From Flavobacterium hydrocarbonoxydans (GTDB lineage Bacteria > Bacteroidota > Bacteroidia > Flavobacteriales > Flavobacteriaceae): 64,000 bases of DNA. This document shows, one piece after another, positions 34,630-43,842 of this stretch. The DNA is taken from NCBI RefSeq assembly GCF_009789235.1, contig NZ_WSTB01000002.1, forward strand, positions 620,001 to 684,000, in the 5' to 3' direction. Under the pieces are notes generated by a model. It was not told the DNA's origin and searched no databases. It was given only the letters and a program-made list of their open reading frames with translations. How positions within the stretch are numbered: the first letter of the stretch is position 1; each line of letters opens with the position of its first letter. A program made the position numbers and the translations under genes.

Positions 34630-36150
34630 TTAACTGTTTATTAAATAATCTTTTACCTGCTGTACAAACGGATACATAACCTGATCTTCTTTGAATTCAG
34701 GAATAATCTGGCGTACATCATTATACCATTTTTTGGTAACCGATGAAATTTTATTTTTTTGATCTAAATAATCAATCGCCTGAACAATCGTAATCATTTC
34801 GATGCTGAGTACTTCAAAAGCATTCTCAATAACTTTCGAGGTAATTACTGCAGCATTGGTTCCCATACTCACAATGTCCTGATTGTCATTGTTGTTTGGG
34901 ATGCTGTGAACGTACATCGGGTTAGACAACATCTGGCTTTCGGCTGTAGTTGAGGTTGCTGTAAACTGAACGCCCTGCATTCCGAAATTGAATCCTAAAG
35001 TTCCCAAGTTAACAAACGGAGGAAGGATTTCGTTGATTTTTGAATTCAGTAAATAATTCAGTTGACGTTCTGCGAGCATGGTCAGTTTGGTAATTACAAT
35101 TTTCAGTTTATCCATTTCAAGTGAAATGTAATCACCGTGAAAATTACCTCCGTGATACACATGTTTGTTTTTCACGTCTATAATCGGGTTGTCATTTGCG
35201 GAGTTAAATTCATCTTCTAAAATAGAAGCCACATTGTTGATGGTTTCTAACACTGGTCCCAAAATTTGAGGCACACAACGAAGTGAATAATATTCCTGAA
35301 CTTTTTCCTTAAAAATTTCTTCGGTATTGTCACCAGAGTACAAATGATCTTCTCTCTTGCGGATTAATGTACTGTCAGCAAGATTTTGGCGCATTTTTGC
35401 AGCTACTTCCTGTTGTCCTTTATGACGTTTGGTTTGGTTTAGTTCTTCAGAAAAATGATCGTCATAAGCCTGAACCAATTCGTTTATGGCACAAGAACAT
35501 TTTAAAGACCAGTCTAGCAATTTATTGGCATGATGCACATTTACCACCCCAATTCCGGTCATGACCGAGGTTCCGTTGATTAAGGCAAGACCTTCTCTGA
35601 TTTCTACCTGAATTGGTTTTAAACCCTCAATCTCAAAAACTTCCTGAGTGGGTCTGCGGTCACCTTTATAAAATACTTCGCCTTCGCCAATTAAAACTAA
35701 AGCCAAATGCGATAATTGCACCAAATCGCCACTTGCTCCAACACCACCATGTTCGAAGATTAAAGGTGTAATATCTTTGTTGATAAGCTCCGCCATAAGG
35801 TGAATTACAGAAGGATGTACACCAGAATTTCCTAACGAAAGGGTATTTAGTCGCGCTAAGATTGCCGCTTTGGCACAAACCGGACTTAGCGGTTTACCGG
35901 TTCCGGAAGAGTGACTTCTGATTAAATTATATTGTAATTGAATTTGGTCTGATTCTTTGATACGGTACTGAGCCATTGGACCAAAACCCGTATTAACACC
36001 ATATATTACTTTGTTTCCTGAAAATTCTTTCAGAAAATTAAAGCTTTCATTTACCCGGTCTAAAACAACATCACTGATGACAACCTTATTGTTTCCAAAA
36101 ATAATAGACTCGAATTCTGCTAAACTTAAATATTCATTAATTGTATTCAT
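34630..36150 (-). CDS. Tyrosine ammonia-lyase (HAL/TAL family)
   Basis: 506 residues of the MIO-dependent ammonia-lyase family. The MIO-forming triad is Ala139-Ser140-Gly141 in GVGASGDLVQLSHLAL. The substrate-selectivity site reads RSHSSGTG with His80, the residue type that favours tyrosine (Leu/Phe would suggest phenylalanine). The protein matches closely, from memory, the characterised F. johnsoniae tyrosine ammonia-lyase. It would convert L-tyrosine to 4-coumarate, the aryl starter of flexirubin. It is the first gene of the long minus-strand cluster, with a candidate promoter at 36218-36244. Confidence 0.93.
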   Translation of the reverse strand: MNTINEYLSLAEFESIIFGNNKVVISDVVLDRVNESFNFLKEFSGNKVIYGVNTGFGPMAQYRIKESDQIQLQYNLIRSHSSGTGKPLSPVCAKAAILARLNTLSLGNSGVHPSVIHLMAELINKDITPLIFEHGGVGASGDLVQLSHLALVLIGEGEVFYKGDRRPTQEVFEIEGLKPIQVEIREGLALINGTSVMTGIGVVNVHHANKLLDWSLKCSCAINELVQAYDDHFSEELNQTKRHKGQQEVAAKMRQNLADSTLIRKREDHLYSGDNTEEIFKEKVQEYYSLRCVPQILGPVLETINNVASILEDEFNSANDNPIIDVKNKHVYHGGNFHGDYISLEMDKLKIVITKLTMLAERQLNYLLNSKINEILPPFVNLGTLGFNFGMQGVQFTATSTTAESQMLSNPMYVHSIPNNNDNQDIVSMGTNAAVITSKVIENAFEVLSIEMITIVQAIDYLDQKNKISSVTKKWYNDVRQIIPEFKEDQVMYPFVQQVKDYLINS

Positions 36151-36217
36151 TAAATCGGTTTTGATTGTGCTAATTTAATTTTATTTATTAAAATAAATGT
36201 GGTTATTTTGATGATGG

Positions 36218-36244
36218 CAAATGTAATGCAATAATTAATAACAA
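36218..36244 (-). promoter_or_regulatory. Candidate promoter of the flexirubin cluster
   Basis: Read on the minus strand: TTG at 36244-36242, 16 bases, then TACATTTG at 36225-36218, fitting the Bacteroidetes TTG...TAnnTTTG pattern with slightly short spacing. It lies 68 bases before the ammonia-lyase ATG, in the 101-base divergent gap that also serves the FAD oxidoreductase gene. Confidence 0.6.
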
Positions 36245-36251
36245 TTTGTAT

Positions 36252-37517
36252 ATGTTAAAGGAGTTTGTAGATGTTTTAATCATAGGTGCGGGACCGTCAG
36301 GATGTGTCTCTGCGTCCTATCTTCACATGAATAATGTTAAGATAAAAGTGGTCGAAAAAACAAAGTTCCCGAGATTAGTGGTGGGCGAAAGCTTAATTCC
36401 GCGTGTGATGGATCATTTTGCTGAAGCACAGTTGTTTGAAAGTCTGGATGCCATGAACTTCGAAAAAAAGTTAGGCGCCCGTTTTATAAGAGGAGAAGAA
36501 ATTTGTGTTTTTGATTTCAGTCAGAAATTTGGTGAAGGCTGGGACTGGACCTGGCAGGTACCAAGAGCTGATTTTGACAATACGATGGCTCAGGAAATTA
36601 TTAGAAAAGGAATAGATTTAGAATTCGAATCGGAAGTGCTGGAAGTATCTTTTGAAGGAAAAAATTCAAAGACAATTGTAAAAGATAAAGACGGAAATCT
36701 AAAAGAAATTCACGCAAAATTTATTATCGATTCCAGTGGTTACGGACGTGTTTTACCAAGACTTTTAGACTTGGATACGCCCTCGCAATTAGACCCGCAT
36801 TCGTCTATTTTTACGCATGTAAAAGATATAAACAGACCGGAAGGTGTTGAGGGAACCATGATTTCGTTTGATATTCTGGAAACTGAAGTCTGGTTATGGG
36901 TGATTCCGTTTTCTAACGGAAATACCAGTTTAGGAGTAGTAGGTCCAACACATTTTATTAATTCGCTTTCAGAAAATAAAGATAATGCCGAGGCTTTGAA
37001 AAACGCTATTCAGCTATCAGACTATTATATCAAAAGATTTCAGGGAACCGAGTTTTTATTCGAACCTGTAAAACTGGAAAATTATTCCAGAGCCGTAAAA
37101 AGAATGTACGGAGATGGTTTTGCCTTGACCGGAAACAGTTCTGAATTTCTGGATCCTGTTTTTTCATCCGGAGTTGCTTTTGCTACAGAATCCGGAATGC
37201 TGGCAGCCAAATTATACCTGAAAGAATCACAAGGAATTACAGTAGATTGGGAAACCGAATTTACAGGATATATGAAACGCGGGATTGCGGTTTTTACCAC
37301 TTACGTGAAAGAATGGTACACAGGAAATCTGCAGACTTTATTTTTTCATCGACCAGAGAATCCGGATGTAAAAGAAAAAATCTGTGCTGTTTTGGCAGGT
37401 TACGTTTGGAACGAAGAAAATCCTTTTGTGAAGAAACACGATAATGTGATTAAAAATATGGCTTATCTGTTAGAAATGGAAAAAAAAGCGTCAGAGAATA
37501 AAAAAGGGGAATCATAA
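36252..37517 (+). CDS. FAD-dependent oxidoreductase of the flavin halogenase/hydroxylase family
   Basis: 421 residues from the ATG at 36252 (an in-frame TTG two codons earlier is less likely). It has the FAD motif GAGPSG (about 12-17), VGESLIPRVMDHF, the WLWVIP stretch that fits the WxWxIP signature of flavin-dependent halogenases, and GNSSEFLDPVFSSGV near the C-terminal FAD site. Family members halogenate or hydroxylate aromatic rings. Here it could chlorinate or hydroxylate the aryl end of flexirubin. It is divergent from the ammonia-lyase gene and ends in a strong terminator. Confidence 0.82.
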   Translation: MLKEFVDVLIIGAGPSGCVSASYLHMNNVKIKVVEKTKFPRLVVGESLIPRVMDHFAEAQLFESLDAMNFEKKLGARFIRGEEICVFDFSQKFGEGWDWTWQVPRADFDNTMAQEIIRKGIDLEFESEVLEVSFEGKNSKTIVKDKDGNLKEIHAKFIIDSSGYGRVLPRLLDLDTPSQLDPHSSIFTHVKDINRPEGVEGTMISFDILETEVWLWVIPFSNGNTSLGVVGPTHFINSLSENKDNAEALKNAIQLSDYYIKRFQGTEFLFEPVKLENYSRAVKRMYGDGFALTGNSSEFLDPVFSSGVAFATESGMLAAKLYLKESQGITVDWETEFTGYMKRGIAVFTTYVKEWYTGNLQTLFFHRPENPDVKEKICAVLAGYVWNEENPFVKKHDNVIKNMAYLLEMEKKASENKKGES

Positions 37518-37535
37518 TTTGTGATTCCCCTTTTT
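37501..37535 (+). terminator. Rho-independent terminator
   Basis: The stem AAAAAGGGGAATCA (37501-37514) pairs with TGATTCCCCTTTTT (37522-37535) around a short loop and continues into T residues. It overlaps the stop codon of the FAD oxidoreductase. Its symmetric A/T flanks also let it serve the convergent gene ending at 37555. Confidence 0.88.
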
Positions 37536-37554
37536 TTGTCAGTGTAATGAAATT

Positions 37555-38160
37555 TTATTTATAAGCTTTCTTTAAAAGTAATTTTGCAAGTGATTTTGCT
37601 GTTTTAGCATATCCTTCTCCAAGTCTGGACTCATTGCTGTAGTTGTTACCCCATTGATCACCAGGAGCTTCTGAACTTGAAATTTCTAATAAAACATTTG
37701 ACTTATTAGCAGTTTCTACAAACTTTAAATTGGTTGTAACTTTTGCCGGTTGTTTCATGATTCCTGCATCCCAACCCGGATAAAGCCAAACGGTTTGTAC
37801 AATCAAAGTGTAAGGTGTGCTTAAGCCTTCCTGAAAGCTAACATCCTTTTTTTCTTTAGTTAAAACAATATTCACTAATTCCAGAAACTTAGGATTCCAG
37901 ATTGACTCTTTAGCCGAGTCCCATTTCTTTTTCCAGATGTTCCCGTTTCCTTTTGATTTTTCGTTTAATTCAGCAGCTCTCTCTTCAATATATTGGGCTT
38001 CTGACTTTTTTTCTTTCATCATAGTAAAATTACTATAATCAAATTCAACGTTGATTTCTTTTTGATCTTTTAAAAAGTCAAAATTTCCTTTTACAACTTC
38101 AATGTCCTGTGCAAATACGGCACCGGAAATAAATAATAATGCAACTGCTAGTTTTTTCAT
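37555..38160 (-). CDS. Hypothetical secreted protein
   Basis: 201 residues with a clear signal peptide (MKKLAVALLFISGAVFAQ), then a mixed beta/alpha body with Trp-rich SGNxNIWKKKWDSAKESIW-like and VWLYPGWDAGIM stretches. It ends in a basic helix. No family recognised. It stands alone between the pigment cluster and the fucose operon, with a 107-base upstream gap that shows nothing notable. Probably periplasmic or outer-membrane associated. Confidence 0.75.
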   Translation of the reverse strand: MKKLAVALLFISGAVFAQDIEVVKGNFDFLKDQKEINVEFDYSNFTMMKEKKSEAQYIEERAAELNEKSKGNGNIWKKKWDSAKESIWNPKFLELVNIVLTKEKKDVSFQEGLSTPYTLIVQTVWLYPGWDAGIMKQPAKVTTNLKFVETANKSNVLLEISSSEAPGDQWGNNYSNESRLGEGYAKTAKSLAKLLLKKAYK

Positions 38161-38267
38161 AAAAAAGGTTAATGATTAGGCCTCAAATATATAGAAAACT
38201 AACAGGAATATTTATTATAAAGAAAAAACTTAATAACAGAAATTCTACAAAAAAATGTTTTCTATTT

Positions 38268-39095
38268 TTAAAGATTATAAAAACGTAAAGCATTCTCTCC
38301 CCAGAATTTTTTTTGTTCTTCTGCTGAGAAAGTACTGAAATAATGTGTAGCCACAGCATGTACTTCAGAATAAGATCCGGCCACTAAACAGACCGGCCAG
38401 TCGCTGCCAAACATTAATCTTTCTATACCAAAAGCATCTATTACCACTTCCAGAGCATATTTAAAATCATTAATTTTCCAATTGTTCCAATGTGCTTCGG
38501 TAACTAATCCGGAGACTTTGCAAAATATATTCGGATTTTGTGCTACACTACGTATCATTTTTTCCCAGAGCTCAAAATCAGGTTGTTTAAAATCAGGTTT
38601 CGCCAAATGATCGATTACAAAACGCTGTTCGGGAAATTGGTTTATAAATTCCATTACAAAAGGCCATTGGTTCGGATTAACGATAATATCATAGGTAAAA
38701 TTAAATGTTGCTAATTTTTGAATTCCGTTGCAAAAATCTTTTCGTAACATAAAATCAATATCTGCTTCAGCCGGAAAAATATGGCGGAAACCTTTTAATT
38801 TTTCAAAAGAAGAAAAATAGTCCAGACGTTCTTCAATATCCGGTTTTTTAAAATCAACCCAGCCTACAACACCTTTTATAAAGTCATATTCATTTGCTAA
38901 TTGCAATAAAAAATGAGTTTCATTTTCGCTTTGATCAGCCTGAACCGCAATACAGCCCTCGATATTGTTTTCTTGTAAAAGTGGTTTCAGATCCTGAGGC
39001 AAAAAGTCTTTTTGAATAACGCTCATTTCCGGCGTAATCCAGTACTCTTTTATGGGGTCGTATTTCCAGAAATGCTGATGGCTGTCGATTCTCAT
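38268..39095 (-). CDS. Amidohydrolase-family lactonase (probable L-fuconolactonase)
   Basis: 275 residues, TIM barrel of the amidohydrolase_2 family: DSHQHFW metal motif at the N-terminus and MFGSDWPVC near the C-terminus. Lactonases of this family open L-fucono-1,5-lactone or L-rhamnono-lactone. Context (mutarotase, dehydratase, FAH hydrolase, FucP) points to L-fuconolactone. It is the last gene of the operon beginning at 46791, 8 bases after the mutarotase gene. Confidence 0.85.
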   Translation of the reverse strand: MRIDSHQHFWKYDPIKEYWITPEMSVIQKDFLPQDLKPLLQENNIEGCIAVQADQSENETHFLLQLANEYDFIKGVVGWVDFKKPDIEERLDYFSSFEKLKGFRHIFPAEADIDFMLRKDFCNGIQKLATFNFTYDIIVNPNQWPFVMEFINQFPEQRFVIDHLAKPDFKQPDFELWEKMIRSVAQNPNIFCKVSGLVTEAHWNNWKINDFKYALEVVIDAFGIERLMFGSDWPVCLVAGSYSEVHAVATHYFSTFSAEEQKKFWGENALRFYNL

Positions 39096-39103
39096 TTTCA
39101 GGA

Positions 39104-39442
39104 TTATTTTAATTCAAATATCTTATCCATTACAATCCATTTTTCGTTAGGAGCTGCCCACGGCAAAGCCTGCTGAAATTTCCACATCAAAGTTTCCCAT
39201 TCCTGAACTTTGGTATTATGACTATCTGCTGCTGATTTTTTTTCAAACGAAAAATCAGCAGCAGCTTCTATAATCATAAACAAGCGGTTACCGGTACAAT
39301 AAATATCCAGGACTTCAATTCCGGAATCTTTAATGCTTTTGATAATCTCAGGCCATACTTTTTCGTGCTGTAATTTATACGCAGCGATTAAGGCTGGATC
39401 GTCTTTTAAATCTAAAGCTAAACAGAATTTTTGTGTGGCCAT
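39104..39442 (-). CDS. L-rhamnose/L-fucose mutarotase family protein
   Basis: 112 residues of the RhaM fold: FCLALDLKDDPALIAAYKLQH, then DIYCTGNRLFMIIEA and a C-terminal Trp-rich segment (FQQALPWAAPNEKW). It interconverts anomers of a 6-deoxy sugar. Fucose is the more likely substrate here because of the neighbouring fucP. Spacing to FAH is 19 bases. Confidence 0.85.
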   Translation of the reverse strand: MATQKFCLALDLKDDPALIAAYKLQHEKVWPEIIKSIKDSGIEVLDIYCTGNRLFMIIEAAADFSFEKKSAADSHNTKVQEWETLMWKFQQALPWAAPNEKWIVMDKIFELK

Positions 39443-39461
39443 TTTTATGTAAATTATGGTT

Positions 39462-40313
39462 TTATTGATAAGCTACAGCTACTTGTTTACTTGTGCCTAA
39501 GCCTTCAATTCCTAACTCGATAACATCTCCTGCTTTAATGTAAATTGGATCTGGTTTGATGCCTAAACCTACTCCAGGAGGGGTTCCGGTGCTAATGACA
39601 TCGCCGGGTAAAAGTGTCATGAACTGACTTAAATAATGTATTAGAAACGGAATCTTGAAAATCAGGTTAGATGTATTACTGTTTTGGAATTTCTTTCCAT
39701 TAACAGTAAGCCACATTCCTAAATTATTGACATCCTTAACCTCATCAGGAGTTGCTAAAACAGGTCCGAGTGGAGCAAAAGTATCAGATCCTTTTCCTTT
39801 TGTCCATTGTCCGCCGCGCTCTAACTGAAAAGCTCTTTCGCTGTAATCATTCAATAAACAATAACCTGCAATGTAGTTGTGCGCCTCTTCTTCGGTAACG
39901 TAACTGGCTTTTTTGCTTACTACAAATGCAAGCTCTACTTCCCAGTCTGTTTTCTCACTATTTTTCGGAATGATCAGATTGTCATTAGGCCCGCATAAAG
40001 AAGTAGTCGATTTAAAAAAGACAATTGGTTCTGCCGGAATCGGTGCGTTGGTTTCTTCGCAATGATCCACATAATTTAATCCAATGCAAATTATTTTTGA
40101 AGGTCTCGCCACAGGAGATCCTAACCTGATTGTATCCTCAACCTCAGGAAAAGAAGTGCTGTTTTGTAAAGCTTCTTTTAGTTTTGTAAGACCGTCGTTT
40201 TCAAAAAAAGCTTCGTTGTAATCAGTAACAATAGACGATACATCATAGCGTTTATTGTCTATTAAAACACCTGGTTTTTCTTTGCCAGATTCTCCAAATC
40301 GTATTAATTTCAT
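39462..40313 (-). CDS. Fumarylacetoacetate hydrolase-family enzyme (probable 2,4-diketo-3-deoxy-L-fuconate hydrolase)
   Basis: 283 residues: GLNYVDHCEETNAPIPAEP, metal-ligand region DWEVELAFVV, NDYSERAFQ and STGTPPGVGLG, as in the FAH C-terminal domain. In the non-phosphorylating fucose route this enzyme splits 2,4-diketo-3-deoxy-L-fuconate into pyruvate and L-lactate. The presence of lutABC in the same operon supports release of lactate. The substrate is inferred from context. Confidence 0.87.
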   Translation of the reverse strand: MKLIRFGESGKEKPGVLIDNKRYDVSSIVTDYNEAFFENDGLTKLKEALQNSTSFPEVEDTIRLGSPVARPSKIICIGLNYVDHCEETNAPIPAEPIVFFKSTTSLCGPNDNLIIPKNSEKTDWEVELAFVVSKKASYVTEEEAHNYIAGYCLLNDYSERAFQLERGGQWTKGKGSDTFAPLGPVLATPDEVKDVNNLGMWLTVNGKKFQNSNTSNLIFKIPFLIHYLSQFMTLLPGDVISTGTPPGVGLGIKPDPIYIKAGDVIELGIEGLGTSKQVAVAYQ

Positions 40314-40331
40314 GTTATTAGTATTTAAATT

Positions 40332-40916
40332 TTATTCGATAATATAAATTGTAGCATTTTTTGCGCCATGCGCACCAATTACTAAAGATTGTTCAATGTC
40401 TGCTGTTTTGGAAGGGCCAGCAATGAAAGCGCCAAAACCTTCTGTTGAAATATCAATTTTATTGTAGGCCTGGTGCATAGTCGCTACAATATCTTTTTGA
40501 TTTATAATTAAAACCAGATGCTCGCAAATAAAGGGCAGTAATCTGTTTTTCATCTGGCTTTCGGATACCCAGACTGCTCCGTTTTCGGCTACGCCTAAAG
40601 TGGCTCGTATGTAAACAGTGTCTAATTTTTCAAGAGCAGCTGCTGTGAGTTTGTTCAGGTTATCAGGAACATCACCTAATTCAGATACCGTATTGATGAT
40701 GTATTTTGAAGCGGACTTATTATTTTGTATTTCCGATTGTATGAATTGTATGGTAGGGACCAAAACAACTTTTCCGCCAATACTTTCTACAATTGTTTTA
40801 AACTGAAGAAATGGATTTTCAAAAGTAATGACTTGCTCGTGATGTATAACAGGCATCGCAACCTGATCAGGCTGATGTGCTGCAATTGCATTTAATATTT
40901 TATTTCTTGAAGACAT
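40332..40916 (-). CDS. lutC: LutC/YkgG-family lactate utilisation protein
   Basis: 194 residues with the LUD-domain pattern TVYIRATLGVAENGAVWVSE and FIAGPSKTADIEQSLVIGAHGA. It forms the LutABC L-lactate oxidase complex with the two upstream genes, in the cytoplasm or at the membrane. It follows lutB by 18 bases. Confidence 0.9.
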   Translation of the reverse strand: MSSRNKILNAIAAHQPDQVAMPVIHHEQVITFENPFLQFKTIVESIGGKVVLVPTIQFIQSEIQNNKSASKYIINTVSELGDVPDNLNKLTAAALEKLDTVYIRATLGVAENGAVWVSESQMKNRLLPFICEHLVLIINQKDIVATMHQAYNKIDISTEGFGAFIAGPSKTADIEQSLVIGAHGAKNATIYIIE

Positions 40917-40934
40917 CTTTGTTCGTCTGTAAAA

Positions 40935-42299
40935 TTATTTTTGATGATCAATATACCAATCTCTGAATGATTTTTTCGGTGCTTCAGGCATTTCCCGTTG
41001 TTTAAACCAAAGATTGTGTTTGCTTTTTAAAAGATTGGGAAAGTTTCGCATCATCCATCGGCCAATGATCCCGACGAATCGATATAAAGCCGGATTCGAA
41101 AACATATAACTCATTCCTTTCATGGCTGTTTTTTTATCTGAGCTTACGTATCCTTCCTTTACAATTTCCTGTCTCCATTTCCAGAGTTGCTCATGAATGT
41201 CAATTTTTACCGGACAAACATTCGAACAGCTTCCGCATAAGGTTGACGCAAAAGGTAAATCAGCATTGGTTTTCATATCTAAATTCGGATTCAGAATAGA
41301 ACCAATGGGGCCCGCAGTGGTAGTGTGGTAACTGTGACCTCCGCTGCGGCGATACACCGGACAGGTATTAAAACAGGCAGCACATCGAATACATTTTAAA
41401 GAATTTTTAAAATCTGCTCGGCCTAATTGCCTGCTACGGCCATTATCTACAATTACCAGATGCATTTCCTGGTCAGGCCTTGGCTTATGAAAATGACTGG
41501 AATAGGTTGTAATGGCCTGACCTGTTGCGCTTCTTGCCAATATTCGTAAAAATACGGAAAGATGTTCAGCCTTTGGGATAATTTTTTCGAAACCCATACA
41601 CGCAATATGTACTTTAGCGGTATGCGCTCCCATGTCAGCATTACCTTCATTGGTGCAAACTACAAATCCGCCTGTTTCGGCTATCGCAAAATTAACTCCT
41701 GTAATAGCCAAATCGGCTTCAATAAATTTGCTGCGTAAATGCTGTCGGGCAGCTTCGGTTAAGTATTGTGGATCGTTATTGCCTTTTTCGGTATTCAAAT
41801 GTTCGTGAAAAGTATCGCTTACATCTTGTTTTTTTAAGTGAATGGCAGGCAGTACAATATGACTGGGAGGTTCTTTCCTGAACTGAACAATGCGTTCACC
41901 CAAATCGGTATCGACAACTTCAAGACCTTTTTCCTGTAAATAATCATTTAAATGACATTCTTCAGTAAGCATACTTTTGCTTTTTACTATTTTCTGAATG
42001 TTATTTTTTTTAATGATGCTATGTACAATTTCATTATGTTCCTGTGCATCTGCTGCCCAATGTACTTTTATACCATTGGCTTTTGCCTTTTCTTCAAATT
42101 CAGTCAAATACGCATTCAGATTGGATAAAGTGTGATTTTTAATCTGAGACGCCCATTCTCTTAATTGTTCCCACTCGGGCAAACCGTGTGTGGCTTTATC
42201 TCTTTTTTCGCGTACAAACCACAAAGTCTCGTCGTGCCAGTTGGTTCTTGGCTCGTCGGCAATGAATTTCTCGGATAATGCAGCGTGTTTTGAATTCAT
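40935..42299 (-). CDS. lutB: LutB/YkgF-family iron-sulfur protein
   Basis: 454 residues: an N-terminal LUD domain (about 65-295, with NFAIAETGGFVVCTNEGN) and two [4Fe-4S] motifs, CIRCAACFNTCPVY and CGSCSNVCPVKIDI, with a third Cys set absent as usual. It passes electrons from L-lactate oxidation. It overlaps neither neighbour; the gap to lutA is 3 bases. Confidence 0.92.
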   Translation of the reverse strand: MNSKHAALSEKFIADEPRTNWHDETLWFVREKRDKATHGLPEWEQLREWASQIKNHTLSNLNAYLTEFEEKAKANGIKVHWAADAQEHNEIVHSIIKKNNIQKIVKSKSMLTEECHLNDYLQEKGLEVVDTDLGERIVQFRKEPPSHIVLPAIHLKKQDVSDTFHEHLNTEKGNNDPQYLTEAARQHLRSKFIEADLAITGVNFAIAETGGFVVCTNEGNADMGAHTAKVHIACMGFEKIIPKAEHLSVFLRILARSATGQAITTYSSHFHKPRPDQEMHLVIVDNGRSRQLGRADFKNSLKCIRCAACFNTCPVYRRSGGHSYHTTTAGPIGSILNPNLDMKTNADLPFASTLCGSCSNVCPVKIDIHEQLWKWRQEIVKEGYVSSDKKTAMKGMSYMFSNPALYRFVGIIGRWMMRNFPNLLKSKHNLWFKQREMPEAPKKSFRDWYIDHQK

Positions 42300-42302
42300 T
42301 TG

Positions 42303-43040
42303 TTAAAAACTACTGTTTAATATTTCGGCAATATGAATGGTTTTGATGGGGCTTCCTTTTCGGTTTAAAATTCCTTCCAGATGCATCAGACAGCTTGAAT
42401 CACCTGCTGTGATATAATCAATATCATTAGCCTCGTGTTCCGTTATTCTGTCTTTCCCCATCTTTACGCTTACGGCTTCTTCGAAGACACAAAAGGTGCC
42501 TCCAAAACCGCAGCATTCATCTTTTCGTTTGGGATAACTCAATTCGATACCGCCCACCATTTTTAAAAGCTGTTCCGGTTTAGAAAAAGAAGGCGTGTTT
42601 TTTTCAGTCATCGAAGCCAGGTTTAAACCTCTTTGTCCGTGACAGCTGTTGTGAATGCCGACTTTAAAAGGAAAACGGGCATCTAAGGTGTCTACTTTTA
42701 TGATATCGGTTAAAAATTCCGTGAGTTCAAAAAGGCTATTTTTAATCTGATGGGCCTTTTCAGGGTTTTTATCGTCCTGAAGATGCTCCTTTAAATGCAA
42801 AACACAACTTCCCGAAGGCGCAACAATATAATCAAAACCTGAGAAATTAGCTATAAAGTTTTTATTGCATCCATTCGTTAAACCTGAAAAACCGCTATTG
42901 GCCATAGGCTGTCCACAACAGGTTTGTCCTAACGGAAAGACAACGTCGCAGCCTAATTTTTCGAGCAATTCGAGCGTAGCAATACCCACTTTGGGATACA
43001 ACTGATCGATATAACACGGGATGAATAAAGCAACCGTCAT
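42303..43040 (-). CDS. lutA: LutA/YkgE-family Fe-S oxidoreductase
   Basis: 245 residues with two cysteine-rich CCG domains: QTCCGQPMANSG (about 40) plus GSCVLH, then HNSCHGQRGL and DECCGFGGTFCV. This is the heterodisulfide-reductase-like subunit of LutABC, oxidising L-lactate to pyruvate. It is 3 bases downstream of the SDR gene. Confidence 0.92.
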   Translation of the reverse strand: MTVALFIPCYIDQLYPKVGIATLELLEKLGCDVVFPLGQTCCGQPMANSGFSGLTNGCNKNFIANFSGFDYIVAPSGSCVLHLKEHLQDDKNPEKAHQIKNSLFELTEFLTDIIKVDTLDARFPFKVGIHNSCHGQRGLNLASMTEKNTPSFSKPEQLLKMVGGIELSYPKRKDECCGFGGTFCVFEEAVSVKMGKDRITEHEANDIDYITAGDSSCLMHLEGILNRKGSPIKTIHIAEILNSSF

Positions 43041-43043
43041 TTT

Positions 43044-43808
43044 TTAATTGTTTAATTTAATGAAACCCCCGTCTATAGGATAGTCAGAACCGGTGATAAA
43101 GGATGATTCATCGCTACACAGAAATAAAGCCAGCGTAGCAACCTCATCGGGTTTACCCATTCGTCCTATGGGTTGTGATTGTGATAATTTTTCGAATATT
43201 TCTTCTTCTTTACCCGGATAATTTTTGGCTATAAATCCATCAACAAAAGGAGTGTGTACTCTTGCTGGCGAAATCGAATTACATCGGATATTTTCTTTTA
43301 GATAATCTTTGGCAACAGACAACGTCATCGCCATTACAGCTCCTTTGGCAGTAGAATAAGCAAAACGATCCGGAATTCCAACCCAGCATGCAATCGAAGC
43401 CAGATTTAGAATAACACCTCCTCCGGAGCTTTTTAATCCGGCAATAGAAGCGTGCAGACAATTGTAAACACCTTTTACATTGACATTCATGATGCGGTCA
43501 AAATCGGTTTCTGAAGTGGTATTTACTTTTCCAACGTGTGCAATTCCGGCATTATTTACCAGAATATGAATATTGCCCATTTTCTCGAAAGTAGTTTTTA
43601 CTTCCTGATGATTCGAAACATCACAGGCGTGTGCAAAAACAGTTCCTCCGTTGGTTTTTATTTCTTCTACAGTTTCTTTCGCGCTTTCGGCTGTAAGTTC
43701 GAGAATGTGAACTTCGGCTCCCTGTTTGGCAAATAAAACCGAAATGGCTCTTCCGATTCCGCTTCCTCCGCCTGTTATGACTGCTTTTTTATTTTGTAAT
43801 GAAAACAT
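43044..43808 (-). CDS. SDR dehydrogenase (probable 2-keto-3-deoxy-L-fuconate dehydrogenase)
   Basis: 254 residues: TGGGSGIGRAI cofactor motif, NNAG, Ser in NLASIA, intact catalytic YSTAK, and DYPIDGGFIKLNN end. It probably oxidises 2-keto-3-deoxy-L-fuconate to the 2,4-diketo acid cleaved by the FAH enzyme. L-fucose dehydrogenase is an alternative role. It lies between the UxaA-type dehydratase and lutA. Confidence 0.83.
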   Translation of the reverse strand: MFSLQNKKAVITGGGSGIGRAISVLFAKQGAEVHILELTAESAKETVEEIKTNGGTVFAHACDVSNHQEVKTTFEKMGNIHILVNNAGIAHVGKVNTTSETDFDRIMNVNVKGVYNCLHASIAGLKSSGGGVILNLASIACWVGIPDRFAYSTAKGAVMAMTLSVAKDYLKENIRCNSISPARVHTPFVDGFIAKNYPGKEEEIFEKLSQSQPIGRMGKPDEVATLALFLCSDESSFITGSDYPIDGGFIKLNN

Positions 43809-43842
43809 CTGTTACGATTTAAGGTTTTTTTTATGTAATGTT

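Noticed and set aside
34630..36150. Histidine ammonia-lyase for histidine degradation
   Set aside because: The selectivity site RSHSSGTG and the flexirubin context favour tyrosine; no hutU, hutI or hutG genes are present.
43279..43461. Short minus-strand frame inside the fucose SDR
   Set aside because: Out-of-frame shadow of the 43044-43808 gene.
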